A DNA stretch of 64,000 bases from the NCBI RefSeq assembly GCF_024868665.1, contig NC_079905.1, forward strand, positions 3,526,197-3,590,196, in the 5' to 3' direction. Position numbers and translations under genes: made by a program. Below the pieces are notes generated by a model. The model saw nothing but the letters and a program-made list of their open reading frames with translations. It searched no databases and was not told the DNA's origin. How positions within the stretch are numbered: position 1 is the stretch's first letter; each line of letters starts with the position of its first letter. Of the stretch, positions 12,536 to 23,407 are shown in pieces. Source of the DNA: Triplophysa rosa. Lineage: Eukaryota > Chordata > Actinopteri > Cypriniformes > Nemacheilidae.

Positions 12536-15500
12536 ATGCGATGTATAGCGCTTCTGCTGCTGGATATTCAACTCGCCTTTGCTGGTAGGTACTTCAGTTT
12601 GGTTTAGGTAACGTAATTATGTTGTGTAAATATCAGTTTAAAACGTGTTTTATTTAATTGTTGGCTACTATGACGTTAAAAGTTTTGGATGTTTTTAACG
12701 TCTCATACGCCGGCGTCCATCAAAGACTGACTTGCAGATTAAAAACAAATACGAATGTGTTCAGTTCAGTAACGTTACCTAAATACAATGTTAAACATTT
12801 TACTTTGCACATGTCTGCTTGGTGGTTATGATGTGTTATCAGTCATGATTTTGTATTAAGAGAAAACTGGTGTGGCGATGCATTAAAGAAATGCATATAA
12901 ATTGTAAACAGGAAGAATAAACCTGTTACGTTTTACGTCTGACAAACAGTGAAAAAGCAAAATGCATGACAAACAGACAAATTCAGATACTATTCTCAAT
13001 TACAGTACTCGCTCATTTAAAGTGGTAAAACAATGTTTGACAATCATTGTAGAGCAACAGTTTGTCAAATGTAGCCTACTCGGTCTTTATCTCTACATTT
13101 TTACTTTCTAATACCTTCTTTTGCTGCATCCACACTATAGGTGTCCGTTTAAGTCCAATTAAGTAAATACATGTAAATAACAGATTATTAAAAACCACTG
13201 TTAATATTTTTCAGCCAGATAATATTTTGTTAATTACATTACAGAGGAAAGAAGAGTTTTACACAACCATCTTTCACTTACTGGGCATAACAACAATAAT
13301 GTTATTTTTTTATTATTTATCTCTTCAAATTAATTTCCTTAACATGCTTAACACGTTTGTTTAATTTTCTCAGTTCTTAGTATTTAAAGTGTTTAGAAAT
13401 AGAAACAAATTATTTGCATTTCTTTGAGTTTTGGTAAGTAATGATCTCATAGCCTATTTTTGTTCTGTGTACCCAAACTGTGTCTCCATTCACTTCCACT
13501 ATAGTGAAATTAAGCCAAAACAGAAATTTCTGCTAAAATATTGTGCATTGACGTCACTTTCCCACGTGAACACGCTCCCTTGAGTGGTAAAACTAAGGCA
13601 AAATGGCTGCATTACCTATAACAAAGTCAATTTTACACGCGAAATAGCGCATAACTGCTGTTAGATTTAATTTCCGCATAAATGACTACAAGCCCACAAA
13701 AAATGAATTGTGAAGTTTTTAAGCTCGCTGAATACATTGCTGGCTATATGTGGAGGAGGGGATTCCTTCTAAGCTAAACATTCTTTGTCTGACATGCTTA
13801 TACCTTCTCCAACCTATTTATGATTTTATTTTGAGGGTGATCCAATACGCAGAAAGAAACTTAGTGTTCGAAAGGAACCTGAAGTTTAACAACTGCATAC
13901 ATTAATTTATTGAAAAGCATTGCCATTACCAGATTTAGTTCCAAGACGACCACCACCATAAACATCAATGCAGTTTTATGACTTTGTTTAAACTCTATAT
14001 AAACAAACAGTACAGTACATGAATATTGTAGGCTACATTTTGATCAAGAACCCCACCTATGATGCATATTTACCCATTTATATTGTATTTATTATACCAA
14101 CAATATTCAGTTGTCAGCCTTTATTTCTGCATCATTTTTGTACTGCATAGCAAGTGTTGTATACAGTATGTGCAGTTTTCAACCGGTCTCCTCATCATGC
14201 AAGAGTGGATGACACTAGACTTTGATTTAGACTTTGACTAGACACTAGATTTGTTGTATGTTTTAGGACTTTAAGGTGCACTAGTTTGTAATCTTCAACA
14301 TGCATTTTTGCTTTTACATAGTCCTGCATAAACAATACTGTCTGAGGAGTGTCATCAGATTGCCAGCAAACTCTTAACAATACTGTTATATAATACATAT
14401 ATTATTACAAACAAATTTTCCCCCACGTATTTTCACTGTCTTTCTACAGGAACACACTCTCTGCAGTACTTCTGCACTGCTGTGTACGGAGACATTAACA
14501 TCCCAGCGCTAACAGTTGTTGGGATGGTCGATGGTCAGCAGTTCATGTACTTTGACAGCAACACAAATAAAGCTGAGCCAAAGACAGAGTGGATGAGACA
14601 CTATGATGGCACAGATTACTGGGACAGACAGACTCAGATTATCATTAATCGCTATGAGGAATACAAATTCATCATGAAAACTATAATGTATCTATACAAC
14701 CAGTCTATGTCTGAAGGTACAGTATATTGACAGAAATTAAACAATCTTGTGGTGATGATTTAAATGATAAATCTTGTGGAGATGATTTGAATGATCCTGC
14801 TAATGTGCCTTCTGCAGGGACATGATCATTCCCTGTAGGCGAGTTAAGATTTACCCTAATAACAAACCATGAGTGACCAGATCTATTAAGTCCAGAAAAT
14901 AAAAACGAAACTTGTTTTTAAACAGGGAGTACATCTGTTTACAGTGACTATGGAACTGAAAATGAAAAGTTTAAAAGTAAAACATTATTATAAATCTGAA
15001 CTGGAGAACAAAATGACTGCAAATAATGTTGGCTCAGGCTGGGCTAGTTTAAAAACTATAACATGCCTTCAGAATTTACAGAAAAGCTGTCATGTCACCC
15101 TGAATGTCTTCAATTTACATTTATGCATTTGGCAGATTCTTTTATCCAAAGCGACCTGCGTTGTATTATACATTTGTTTCTGACTATGTGCAATCCCCTG
15201 GAATCAAACCCATGACCTTGCTAGTGCCATGCTCTAACCACTGAGCCACAGGAAAGCACTTTTTTGGGTACTGATTTTTATCCCATACAGTTTGCTTATA
15301 GTTTGCACATAGAGGAGGATTTTTTGTTGAATTTACTTAATAAACACTTGGAAGAGATTGGATCTCATGCTAGACTATTATTTGCTGATTTTTACTTGGC
15401 TTTCAATACAATTTAGGCTTTTAGAACGATTCAAATTGAGTAACAAACTTATGAGCAGTATTCTTAACCCATAGGACACAAACACTAAGGGTAAATGGAA

Positions 15501-18500
15501 CCCTGTCAGACCAAGTTTACTCCTCCACGGGGTCTCTGCAGCAAGGACATGTGCTTTCACCCCTATTATTTATTTTCACCATGAAAATGTGTCAAGATGA
15601 GAAAACTATTTTAAAGTATCCAGATGACAATTTCATTAGTCAGCTCCGGCCAGGGCAGATTCCAAAACAATCATACACTGATCAGTCAGGAATGTTGATT
15701 GTTACATTTAAAGGGGTCATATGACAGGAATATGTGTTTTTCTGTGTCTTTGGTGTGTTATTAAGTTGCCCATGCATGTATTAGACACGTAAAATTGCAA
15801 AAATTACAGTGTCGGAACCATAGGTGCCGATTTCTTTTTTCGCCAGTGGGTGCTCACGTCGCCGAAACCAAACCCCACCCCCACAGGCCCCAACCACCGT
15901 CACCAAATATGTATTCTTTCATAAGCAAATTATAACTTAAAATATTTTCAAACTCACAACGAACAATTCATTCTGTATATTAGGCTACTTACTTTACAGC
16001 AGAGCATACACAAGAAAGTGTAAAACATTTTAACAGCTTCTGTAAATTTTGTATTGTATAAATAATGCACACTAAACATTTTCACTTAAATGTTCACTTC
16101 ACACAAAATTCCTTGTTTTTGATAGCATTGTATGCTATCCAGGGAAATGTTTTTTTTCCAGTTTTCTTGATATGTTCGAGACTGCTTCTGCCTCCCGCCT
16201 TTAACGTTACTTCTGCTGTCATTACTTGATGATGTCGACGACAACGGCTGTTCACTTGAAGAAATAGCAACACTGCTACTTACTGAAGAGATGCTAGGGT
16301 CAATTGAAGTTTTCCTTTTAATCACGAACCTGTCCATTTGTACACGAAATTTAAAGACAAATTGACATTCTTGCAACGATTAACAATGTCCACTGCTGTT
16401 TGCAAGGACAACCACTCTATCTGAATTACGACTCGTAAGATCAACCAATCAGAGAGGCACCCTATTTTTAAAAGCATTTTGATTGGTTAAAATTGATTGA
16501 GAAACATATGCCGTTTTTCCGTGGGTGCTCGGCAATTTCCGTGGGTGCTTTAGCCCCGGAGCACCCACAGGATCGGCGCCTATGGTCGGAACAAAAGATG
16601 CATTCTATCTAAAAGCGAATGCTCACCCAGACCTGCCTGAAACGCCTAGTGTAACCACACCCCCACAAATCTACGTCAGGTCATGGAATGGTTTGACTAA
16701 GACCGCCCAAATGTGCAAGATACACATGTTCCAAATATGGTAAGAGGTGTTAATTTCCGTCACACGGTTGCAGTATTCGACCAATCACTACGCACTGGTT
16801 AACTGGCCAATCATAGCACACCTCGCTTTTCAGAGTGATGAGCTTTGTCAAAAATTTGCGCGTTTCAGAAAGGCGGAGCAAAGAGGAGATACAAACATGC
16901 ACGGTGTGTGGAAAATACAACGTTTTTGAACCTTAAATCGTGTACACACATTGCATTACATCTAAAACAAACAATAATATTCATATGACCTCTTTAATGT
17001 TGTTTCCTATTGTCAGATGTTCACACCTTTCAGATGATGTACGGCTGTGAGCAGGATGATGATGGTACCACTCGAGGATACTTGCAGTATGGTTATAATG
17101 GAGAAGATTTCATCAGTTTTGACAGAAAGACACACAGCTGGACTGCTGGAGAAATGCATCCTCAAGCTGTCGATATGATGAAAAATTGGGCTACAGGTGA
17201 AGCTACTACAAAATTCTGGAAAGCATACCTGGAGAGCATGTGCTTTGAGCGAATGAAGAAGATTGTGAGGTACAGCAAGGCCACTCTGGAGAGAAAAGGT
17301 ACAAATATCAGATTCTTTGATGGTTGAAAAACCTTTACCTTGTTAGCAGGTAAGGCAAGAGTATACATCCAGAAGTTTAACTATTAATTTAATTCTCTGA
17401 AATTTTGTAAAAATCTGTACTGATGAGTTTTCTAGTGCGAAACAATGAAGTGGATATGTGAGTAAATGAGAATAGGTCTTAAAACCAAATACTGATATAA
17501 TGTTATTTTCGCTATATTTATGTCACTTCAACATGTCACTGAGAAATAATGTGTGATTTTAGTAGATTAATGTAAACCTATGATGATGAATTTATTTCCT
17601 CCCTGTAGTTCCACCTGAAGTGTCTCTACTGCAGAAGAACTCCTCGTCTCCAGTAATCTGTCATGCTACTGGTTTCTACCCCAATAACATCACAATGACC
17701 TGGAAGAAAAACAATGAGGATCTTAATGAAGATGTGGAGGTTAGTACAACTTTACCAAATGAAGATGGAACGTTCCAGAAGAGCATCAGCCTCTCAGTGA
17801 AGTCTGAGGAGGGGAAGAAGAATCCAGATGTCTACAGATGTGTCATTCAACATGTGGGAGCAGAGAAAGAGATTGTTGTCCCTCTCAATGAAAACAACAT
17901 CAAGTCTAACTCAGGTATGTGTACGATAAACTAAAGGTTTTTTAATATGGCAGATATTATAGGTGGTGTATTTCATTGTCTGCCTGAATAAATCAACAAG
18001 TTTTGTCTGTTAATGTCAGTTATTATTGGTCATTTCCATCATGTTCACACAGAGCTTCACATTACTGTATTATTGAGTGTTTAAATTGTGATATTGTTCT
18101 GGTTTATTGCAGCTTCTGACAACATCATTGTGAAATGTTTGGTGTCCATCACCGTTGCAGTTGTTGTTGGATGTGTGGTGGCTCTTATTGTCTTTGCTGT
18201 TAAAAAGAGGCTCATTGTGTGCAGGAAGTGCAGAGAGCTTCAGAGCTCAAATTTACCAGGTGAATTATGGTTTATAAATATGACTGCATTGTTCTGAATT
18301 ACTGTGTTTAATTCTGATCATTATTAAATCAATTTATATTTCTTTATTATTACAGGCTATGTGAGCGGCAATAGTAAGTATTCTTTTCTTTTACACAGAA
18401 ATAAGTTTGAGCTCTTGTGTAATTTTGTTGCCTTTTAAAAGGTTTACAGTGTCTCACAGTACTACCTCCTGTTTTATTTGATAGCCACAGATGCTGCATA

Positions 18501-18501
18501 G
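12536..18501 (+). CDS. MHC class I heavy chain, non-classical (gene C), intact with short tail
   Basis: Exons with consensus splice sites: leader 12536-12584 (MRCIALLLLDIQL), alpha1 14450-14716, alpha2 17017-17298, alpha3 17609-17914, transmembrane 18113-18259, short tail 18356-18373, last tail 18485-18501. The joined frame is 361 residues and all introns are phase 1. An ATG eight codons upstream is out of frame with the leader and closes at once, so 12536 is the start. Cysteine pairs, the YNQS and NNIT glycosylation sites, and a hydrophobic anchor followed by KKRLIVCRKC are present. Position 84 is L, 143 is M, 146 is N and 171 is I, again non-classical. The cytoplasmic tail stops early (TTDAA): relative to gene E one base is missing here, which creates a TAG. 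Intron 2 is enlarged to 2.3 kb by nested transposons. It is a close paralog of E. Confidence 0.87.
15110..15253 (-). mobile_element. tRNA-derived SINE in intron 2 of gene C
   Basis: Read on the - strand it starts with a tRNA-like head: GGCTCAGTGGTTAGAGCATG (A-box-like) and GGTTTGATTCC (B box). It ends in a tail containing GTCGCTTTGGATAAAAGAAT and AAATGCATAAATGTAAAT. This head and tail combination is typical of teleost tRNA SINEs. Confidence 0.7.
15712..16993. mobile_element. piggyBac-like non-autonomous element (TTAA-flanked), interrupted by a hAT
   Basis: The ends are AGGGGTCATATGA and the complement of AGAGGTCATATGA, each bounded by TTAA (15708-15711 and 16994-16997). At the matching place gene E reads ACATTTAATGTTG, the expected empty site. 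Gene B also runs through without the insertion. No transposase frame was found outside the nested hAT. Confidence 0.8.
15819..16584. mobile_element. hAT element nested in the piggyBac-like element, 8-bp TSD
   Basis: The ends CATAGGTGCCGATTTC and the complement of GATCGGCGCCTATG are inverted. They are flanked by an exact 8-bp duplication GTCGGAAC (15811-15818 and 16585-16592), diagnostic of hAT insertion. A - strand frame at 16376-16086 (MDRFVIKRK, then a serine-rich stretch, then GGRQKQSRTYQENWKK) looks like the start of a hAT transposase. The rest is deleted. Confidence 0.82.
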
Positions 18502-18836
18502 AAATGAATAGATGAACCACCGCTTTACAGTGAACTTTGATCTGATCCGAGTTCTGAGAGGACCAGTCGGTGAAATCTAGCGGCGAGGTTGCGAATTGCA
18601 ACCAACGGCTCACTCCCCCCCCCACCCCTCCCTTTCGAAGCACTACGACGCCTGACACAACATGGCGAATTACATGCAAGGGACCTGCTATGTATATAGA
18701 TAAAAATAGCTCATTCTAAACATAAAAACAAAACACTCCGTTACGTAAGCTCTTTATACTCCTCTGAATGCATAGTTATGTATGTTATATTGAATTTCTG
18801 TCAACAGATTAAACAAATTACACACTGGTCCTTTAA
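18502..18836. repeat. Dispersed repeat following gene C
   Basis: The segment carries AATCTAGCGGCGAGGTTGC, CAACATGGCGAATTACATG, GATAAAAATAGCTCATTCTA and CACACTGGTCCTTTAAA. The same block follows gene E at about 26500-26770. The wording matches a repeat family seen widely in teleosts, from general knowledge. It overlaps the likely 3' UTR. Confidence 0.6.
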
Positions 18837-19507
18837 AGGTGGGGTGGTTGATTTGGAAAGGTGCTAATTTTGAAATTATAATCCCATCCTCAATGCGATT
18901 AGCCGTCCAAAGCCACGCCTCCTCCAAACACGTGAATGTATTTCGTAAATCCACGTAATGAATTGCAAACTAAATCCATTCAATTCTTCTCGAAGCATGT
19001 ACATACCTGTCCAAAAGTCTTTCAGACCCTTTGCCTGCCGGAGCTGTCTCCATCGTGTAAAAGCTGAACCGATGTTAATTCGAGTTTTTCCTCTTTCATG
19101 ATGCAGATGTTTTTTCGTCACTGCTTTTTCAAAAACTGACTTTCGTTTTGTAGATTTACTTGTTATCGGTTCAGCGGTAAAGTTTGATTGTTCCTGATTG
19201 TCCCCATTCTCCCTACATTGACACAGCGGACGTGAGCGCGCTGATGACGTATGATGTCTGCGTGAACAGGGTGCGCAGTGGTATGCAAAATACGTTGGCT
19301 GAAAATGTACACATGACCAGTCACAGCGTTCGGCCAAAACGTTTTGATAGGGCGAATGATTTTTGGTCCTACGCCTTTCACAGATGATATATAATTGAAA
19401 AAAAAATATTATTTGACGACCATACTTCTTGATTGCTGTCAGGATGTAAAGAGATTTCCAACCAACATGACAAAAAATGTTTCTGGACAGGATCACCCAC
19501 CCTGCCT
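18837..19507. mobile_element. piggyBac-like element (TTAA-flanked) downstream of gene C
   Basis: The ends AGGTGGGGTGGTTGA and the complement of AGGCAGGGTGGGTGA are bounded by TTAA (18833-18836 and 19508-19511). Gene E's copy of this flank reads GGTTCTTTAAAGCAAACTCT with nothing inserted, so it shows the pre-insertion site. A - strand frame inside (about 19571-18876) contains RGKTRINIGSAFTRWRQLR. That phrase looks protein-like, but I cannot assign the family. Confidence 0.8.
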
Positions 19508-20550
19508 TTAAAGCAAACTCTGTGCGTGCGTGCGCATATTTTTGACTTTTTTGTGAATGTTTTGAAAGCACATATGTGCATAAAGTTTATAACTAGAGAT
19601 GTGAATTTTTAAATAGTTTTTTATCAATAATTATATAGTGTGTTGTATTTTAACTTTTTTGCAATAAAAGTCTTAAAATGATCATTGAGAAGACAACTAA
19701 GATTATTTAGTAAGATCGGCACATTTGATTCTTTAATCACTTCATCTCTGTATCTGCCTCGTGTCTGAGAAAAAGATCTTGATGTGCTCAAAGCATGTTT
19801 GAAAATCTTGATATTTCTTAAGCAAAACGAAACACAGAGCTTAAAGAAAACTCCACCCCCCAAAAAATAAAATGTAGCCCATGATTTCCTTACCTTCATG
19901 ACATCCTGAGTATATGATTGACTTCCTTCTGCAGAACACACTCTGAGTTATAATGAATAGTATGTTGGCTGTCTATAGTTTACGGTCTAAAAGTATTAAT
20001 AAATGTAAATATTGAATGCTATTTTTTATCTTACCTGTGCTACAGAATGTACCTCATTTGTAGCGGCCTGATAACTAACATGATGCCACATTGTAATAAT
20101 TTGAGTATTTTGTTTTTTAGTAACTTCTGTTCCTAGAAGGTTTTGCAGAAAACAAGTTAAGCAACCAAACTGGTTACGTTAATTCAGGTTCCAAAAACTT
20201 TAATTTCCAGATGTTGGACTTGTTTTTCTTTGTATTAAAAAGGTCTTTCTTTCCCGAACCTACCAGCAAGGGGTGACTGTACCACGAAAACTAATCTTTT
20301 ATCTTTTAATGATAAAAATGACAGAGAACATATAATGAATGCATCAAAAAGTAAATAATGTCATTGAAGCAGTCATGGGATCAGCTTCTCTGTTGATGGT
20401 TTATTTACATTTATATATTTATACTGAAAATAAACTTTGTAAAACCTGTCTGAAAACATGTAGTTGCAAAGTCTAGTGTCTCTCTCACCTGACCTGAGTA
20501 TTTTGTTTTCTGTTTAGTAAAATAATATATGGATACATTTTAAGAAAGTA

Positions 20551-21850
20551 GGCTATGTAACTATTCAAGTTCAGAAAAATTGTCAGAAAAAATCAGTAAT
20601 ATGCTGCTCAATAAAATATATTTGTGTAAAGTAGCTGCATGTTTAGTTGAAATCACATACAATTATAACTTAAGATAACATAATGTAATAGAATATCATG
20701 GTGGAAATAATTTGGCCTCAGGGACCACACAAAGGAAAGTTGGAGAGATATTGCTGTCAAAACTTAACAATTATTTACATCCAATAAATACCTGCATGAT
20801 GATGTCATGCTGTAGTGCAACAAATAAACTTTGTTTTAACGTTAAGAAGAACATACTATACTTCTATGCATATCTGACACAAAACAAATGTGGTGTAATA
20901 ATAACAAGAATAATTGGAGATGCATAAGCCTATCAATCATAACATTTTACACATGAAGCATATCACATACCACAACATTTTGTCATTATATGGTGAACTA
21001 CAATGACAGTAGGCAAATATGTTCTGGAAGAACCCGTACACATGCACCTTCCATATCAGCCGACAGGCTTCACAAAACCTCAGCAAACACCTTCACACAG
21101 GCAGTCAACAGCTTTTACAACATCTTTGTTTGTTTGCTTTGACTTATTTGTGCATGCACTGTGTATGTACTGTACATGCTTGTTTTACAGGTGTGCAGCT
21201 GTACCTGAGATCCCATCCGATAAACTTCTAATCGATTGGGGTGAAGACTTTATCGCCTCTCCTCGTCTCTTGTCATGCAAGTAATACACTTAGCAGCACA
21301 CCTTTACAGAGTTTCAACGCTAACGCCACGAAACCATCGTCGTTGCGATAGCGTGTCTCAAAGACGCCGACAAAATGAAACTACAGATTCCTCCTCATGT
21401 TAAAGGAATGGGCGTGTCTGACGGTGTTGTGAAAGGTGTGTTGGAAGCAAAGCTCTCTCATCATTCTCGCGATATCTACGGGATCTGTGCGGGCCAAAAT
21501 GTGGTCCGACACGAGCAGTGTCCCAGGCCTAGTCCAGCATATCTCTCGACTATGGGAAGCCGAAACACGAGGTCTTGCGGGTACTTCAAAGATACCCATT
21601 TCAACATACCACGGTTTGGGACAAACTAGTCGTAATTTGAAATACTATTTATGTCAGATAGAATGGGAATTGGGCTTGTCTTTTCATCCCCGTTATGCAC
21701 AAAAAGTCGAATTAATCAAATGTACACACTGTTGGAAGGTAGAGTATGGTCAACTGTACGTAGCCTTTAGTCAGGTTCATTACAGCTGACGATGAAAACA
21801 AGCGAAAACTTCAACAGGTTTGATCATTTCAGAAGAATATTGTGTAAACA
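20551..21850. other. Intergenic stretch before the gene D remnant
   Basis: No supported gene. Bases 20885-20996 recur at 22502-22612 inside a hAT element. Around 21570-21620 the text resembles the gene C upstream DNA (TACTTCAAAGATAC at 12229 and here), so this is a decayed class I 5' flank. Confidence 0.5.
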
Positions 21851-23372
21851 AGCTAACTGCTATTTGTGCTGCTCCTGGATATTCTCGCCATTGCTGGTAG
21901 GTATACTTTACTTTAGGTTTATGGATAACTAGCCTGTTATGAATATCGGTTTAAAACGTGGTTTGGCTACGTTGAAGTTAAACGTTTTAATGGTGTGACA
22001 TTTTGGATTAAGAGTGATTTATTTTATTTTTAGATAATGGTCAGGCTTTGGTTTCACTTTAGGCGGATTTGGTTCGCTGTGTTAAACTGGGTCTAAAACC
22101 AATGTATTTTACTTAGTATAGCTAAGCACTACAGAACTGCACAATATTGTATTTTGTAAAAAAAAAAAAACAAGCCGTGAAAAAGCAAAATATGTGACAA
22201 AAACATTTTTCAAGTCACAAAGTCAGTTGTCAGTAGGGATGTAACAATATCAAAATCTCACCGTATACGATAATACGCCGATATAACGTCTACGGTACGG
22301 TATTTGTTGCAATATTTTAAATGACAAATGCTGACTTGGAAACGTGCCATAAGCATCCTATTTTCTTGATCCTCTAATCATAACTGTTGCTTAGAGGTAT
22401 GAGTTATAGTATGAGATGGGTCAAATGACCTAAAAATTGACCAGATTGACCTTACCAAACGTAACATCCATTCTTTTTTCTAACATTCTCTATATTAGGC
22501 AAATATGGTGTAATAATAACAAGAATAATTGGAGATGCATAAGCCTATCAATCATAACATTTTACACATGAACCATATCACATACCACAACATTTTGTCA
22601 TTATATGGTGATAACCTTCAACAGGTTTGATCATTTCAGAAGAATATCGTGTAAACAAGCTAACTGCTATTTGTGCTGCTCCTGGATATTCTCGCCATTG
22701 CTGGTAGGTATACTTTACTTTAGGGATAACTAGCCTGTTATATCGGTTTAAAATGTGGTTTGGCTACATTGAAGTTAAACGTTTTAATGGTGTGACATTT
22801 TGGATTAAGAGTGATTTATTTTTAGATAATGGTCAGGCTTTGGTTTCACTTTTGGCGGATTTGGTTAGCTGTGTTAAACTGGGTCTAAAACCAATGTATT
22901 TTACTTAGTATAGCTAAGCACTACAGAACTGCACAATATGACCTAAAAATTGACCAGATTGACCTTGCCAAAGTTAACATCTATTCTTTTTCTAACATTC
23001 TCTATACTAGGCCTGGAAGACCTATCGTTTCATACCGTCATGTGTCCTAGATAATATTGAAACAATTTTGCTATTGCGATAACACGATATCAGTAATATC
23101 GTTACATTCCTAGTTGTCAGTATAAGTCCAAGTACATACATGTACTGTAAATAAGAGATTATTGAGGGCACAGTTTATATTGTTCAGCCAGATAATCTTG
23201 TTGTATATTATATTAAAAATAGAGTTTTACACAAACATCGTTAGATCACTATAGCAACAGTATGTGTAACCATTTTTAATGTTAGAATTATTTTATTATT
23301 AGGAAAATTTACATTACCTATTTTTACGATGTCTGTCCACAGGAATGCACTTTCAATATTTCTATACTGTTT
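21851..23372 (+). pseudogene. Class I gene remnant D: leader and truncated alpha1
   Basis: A degenerate leader exon lies at about 21851-21896 (GCTCCTGGATATTCTCGCCA, then a GTAGGT donor). It lacks an ATG. Intron-like DNA follows, broken by a hAT element at 22234-23112. A consensus acceptor (TGTCCACAG, ending 23342) then leads into an alpha1 start, GAATGCACTTTCAATATTTC. This stops after about 30 bases and runs straight into the 5' UTR of gene E (TTCTCAAACATA). Everything else of D is gone, so the locus is a recombination relic. Confidence 0.7.
22234..23112. mobile_element. hAT element with 8-bp TSD carrying copied class I leader DNA
   Basis: The ends TAGGGATGTAACAATAT and the complement of TAGGAATGTAACGATAT are flanked by an exact GTTGTCAG duplication (22226-22233 and 23113-23120). 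Inside, a 73-bp hAT segment occurs twice (22429-22500 and 22939-23012). Between the copies sit about 440 bp matching host DNA from 20885-20996 and 21806-22145. That host DNA includes a second copy of the decayed leader exon, ending near 22703. No transposase frame remains. Confidence 0.78.
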
Positions 23373-23407
23373 TATGTTCTCAAACATAAAGAACAAAATA
23401 GAACAAA

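Larger units (their letters stand above)
14400..20550 (+). repeat. Segmental duplication, copy 1 (gene C block)
   Basis: From the alpha1 region of C to about 20550 the DNA is colinear with 24000-28185 around gene E. Shared landmarks are the alpha1 exons, intron text near 15480 and 24770, the whole 3' half of the gene, the post-gene repeat, AAAGATCTTGATGTGCTCAA, and a block around 20335-20550 matching 27968-28185. Copy 1 has two TTAA-flanked insertions that copy 2 lacks. Confidence 0.8.

Noticed and set aside
15180..15253. Possible tRNA gene in intron 2 of gene C
   Set aside because: Same reason: the tRNA-like head continues into a SINE tail.
18876..19571. 231-codon - strand frame as a host gene
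   Set aside because: It spans the boundary of a TTAA-flanked element and only a short segment looks protein-like.
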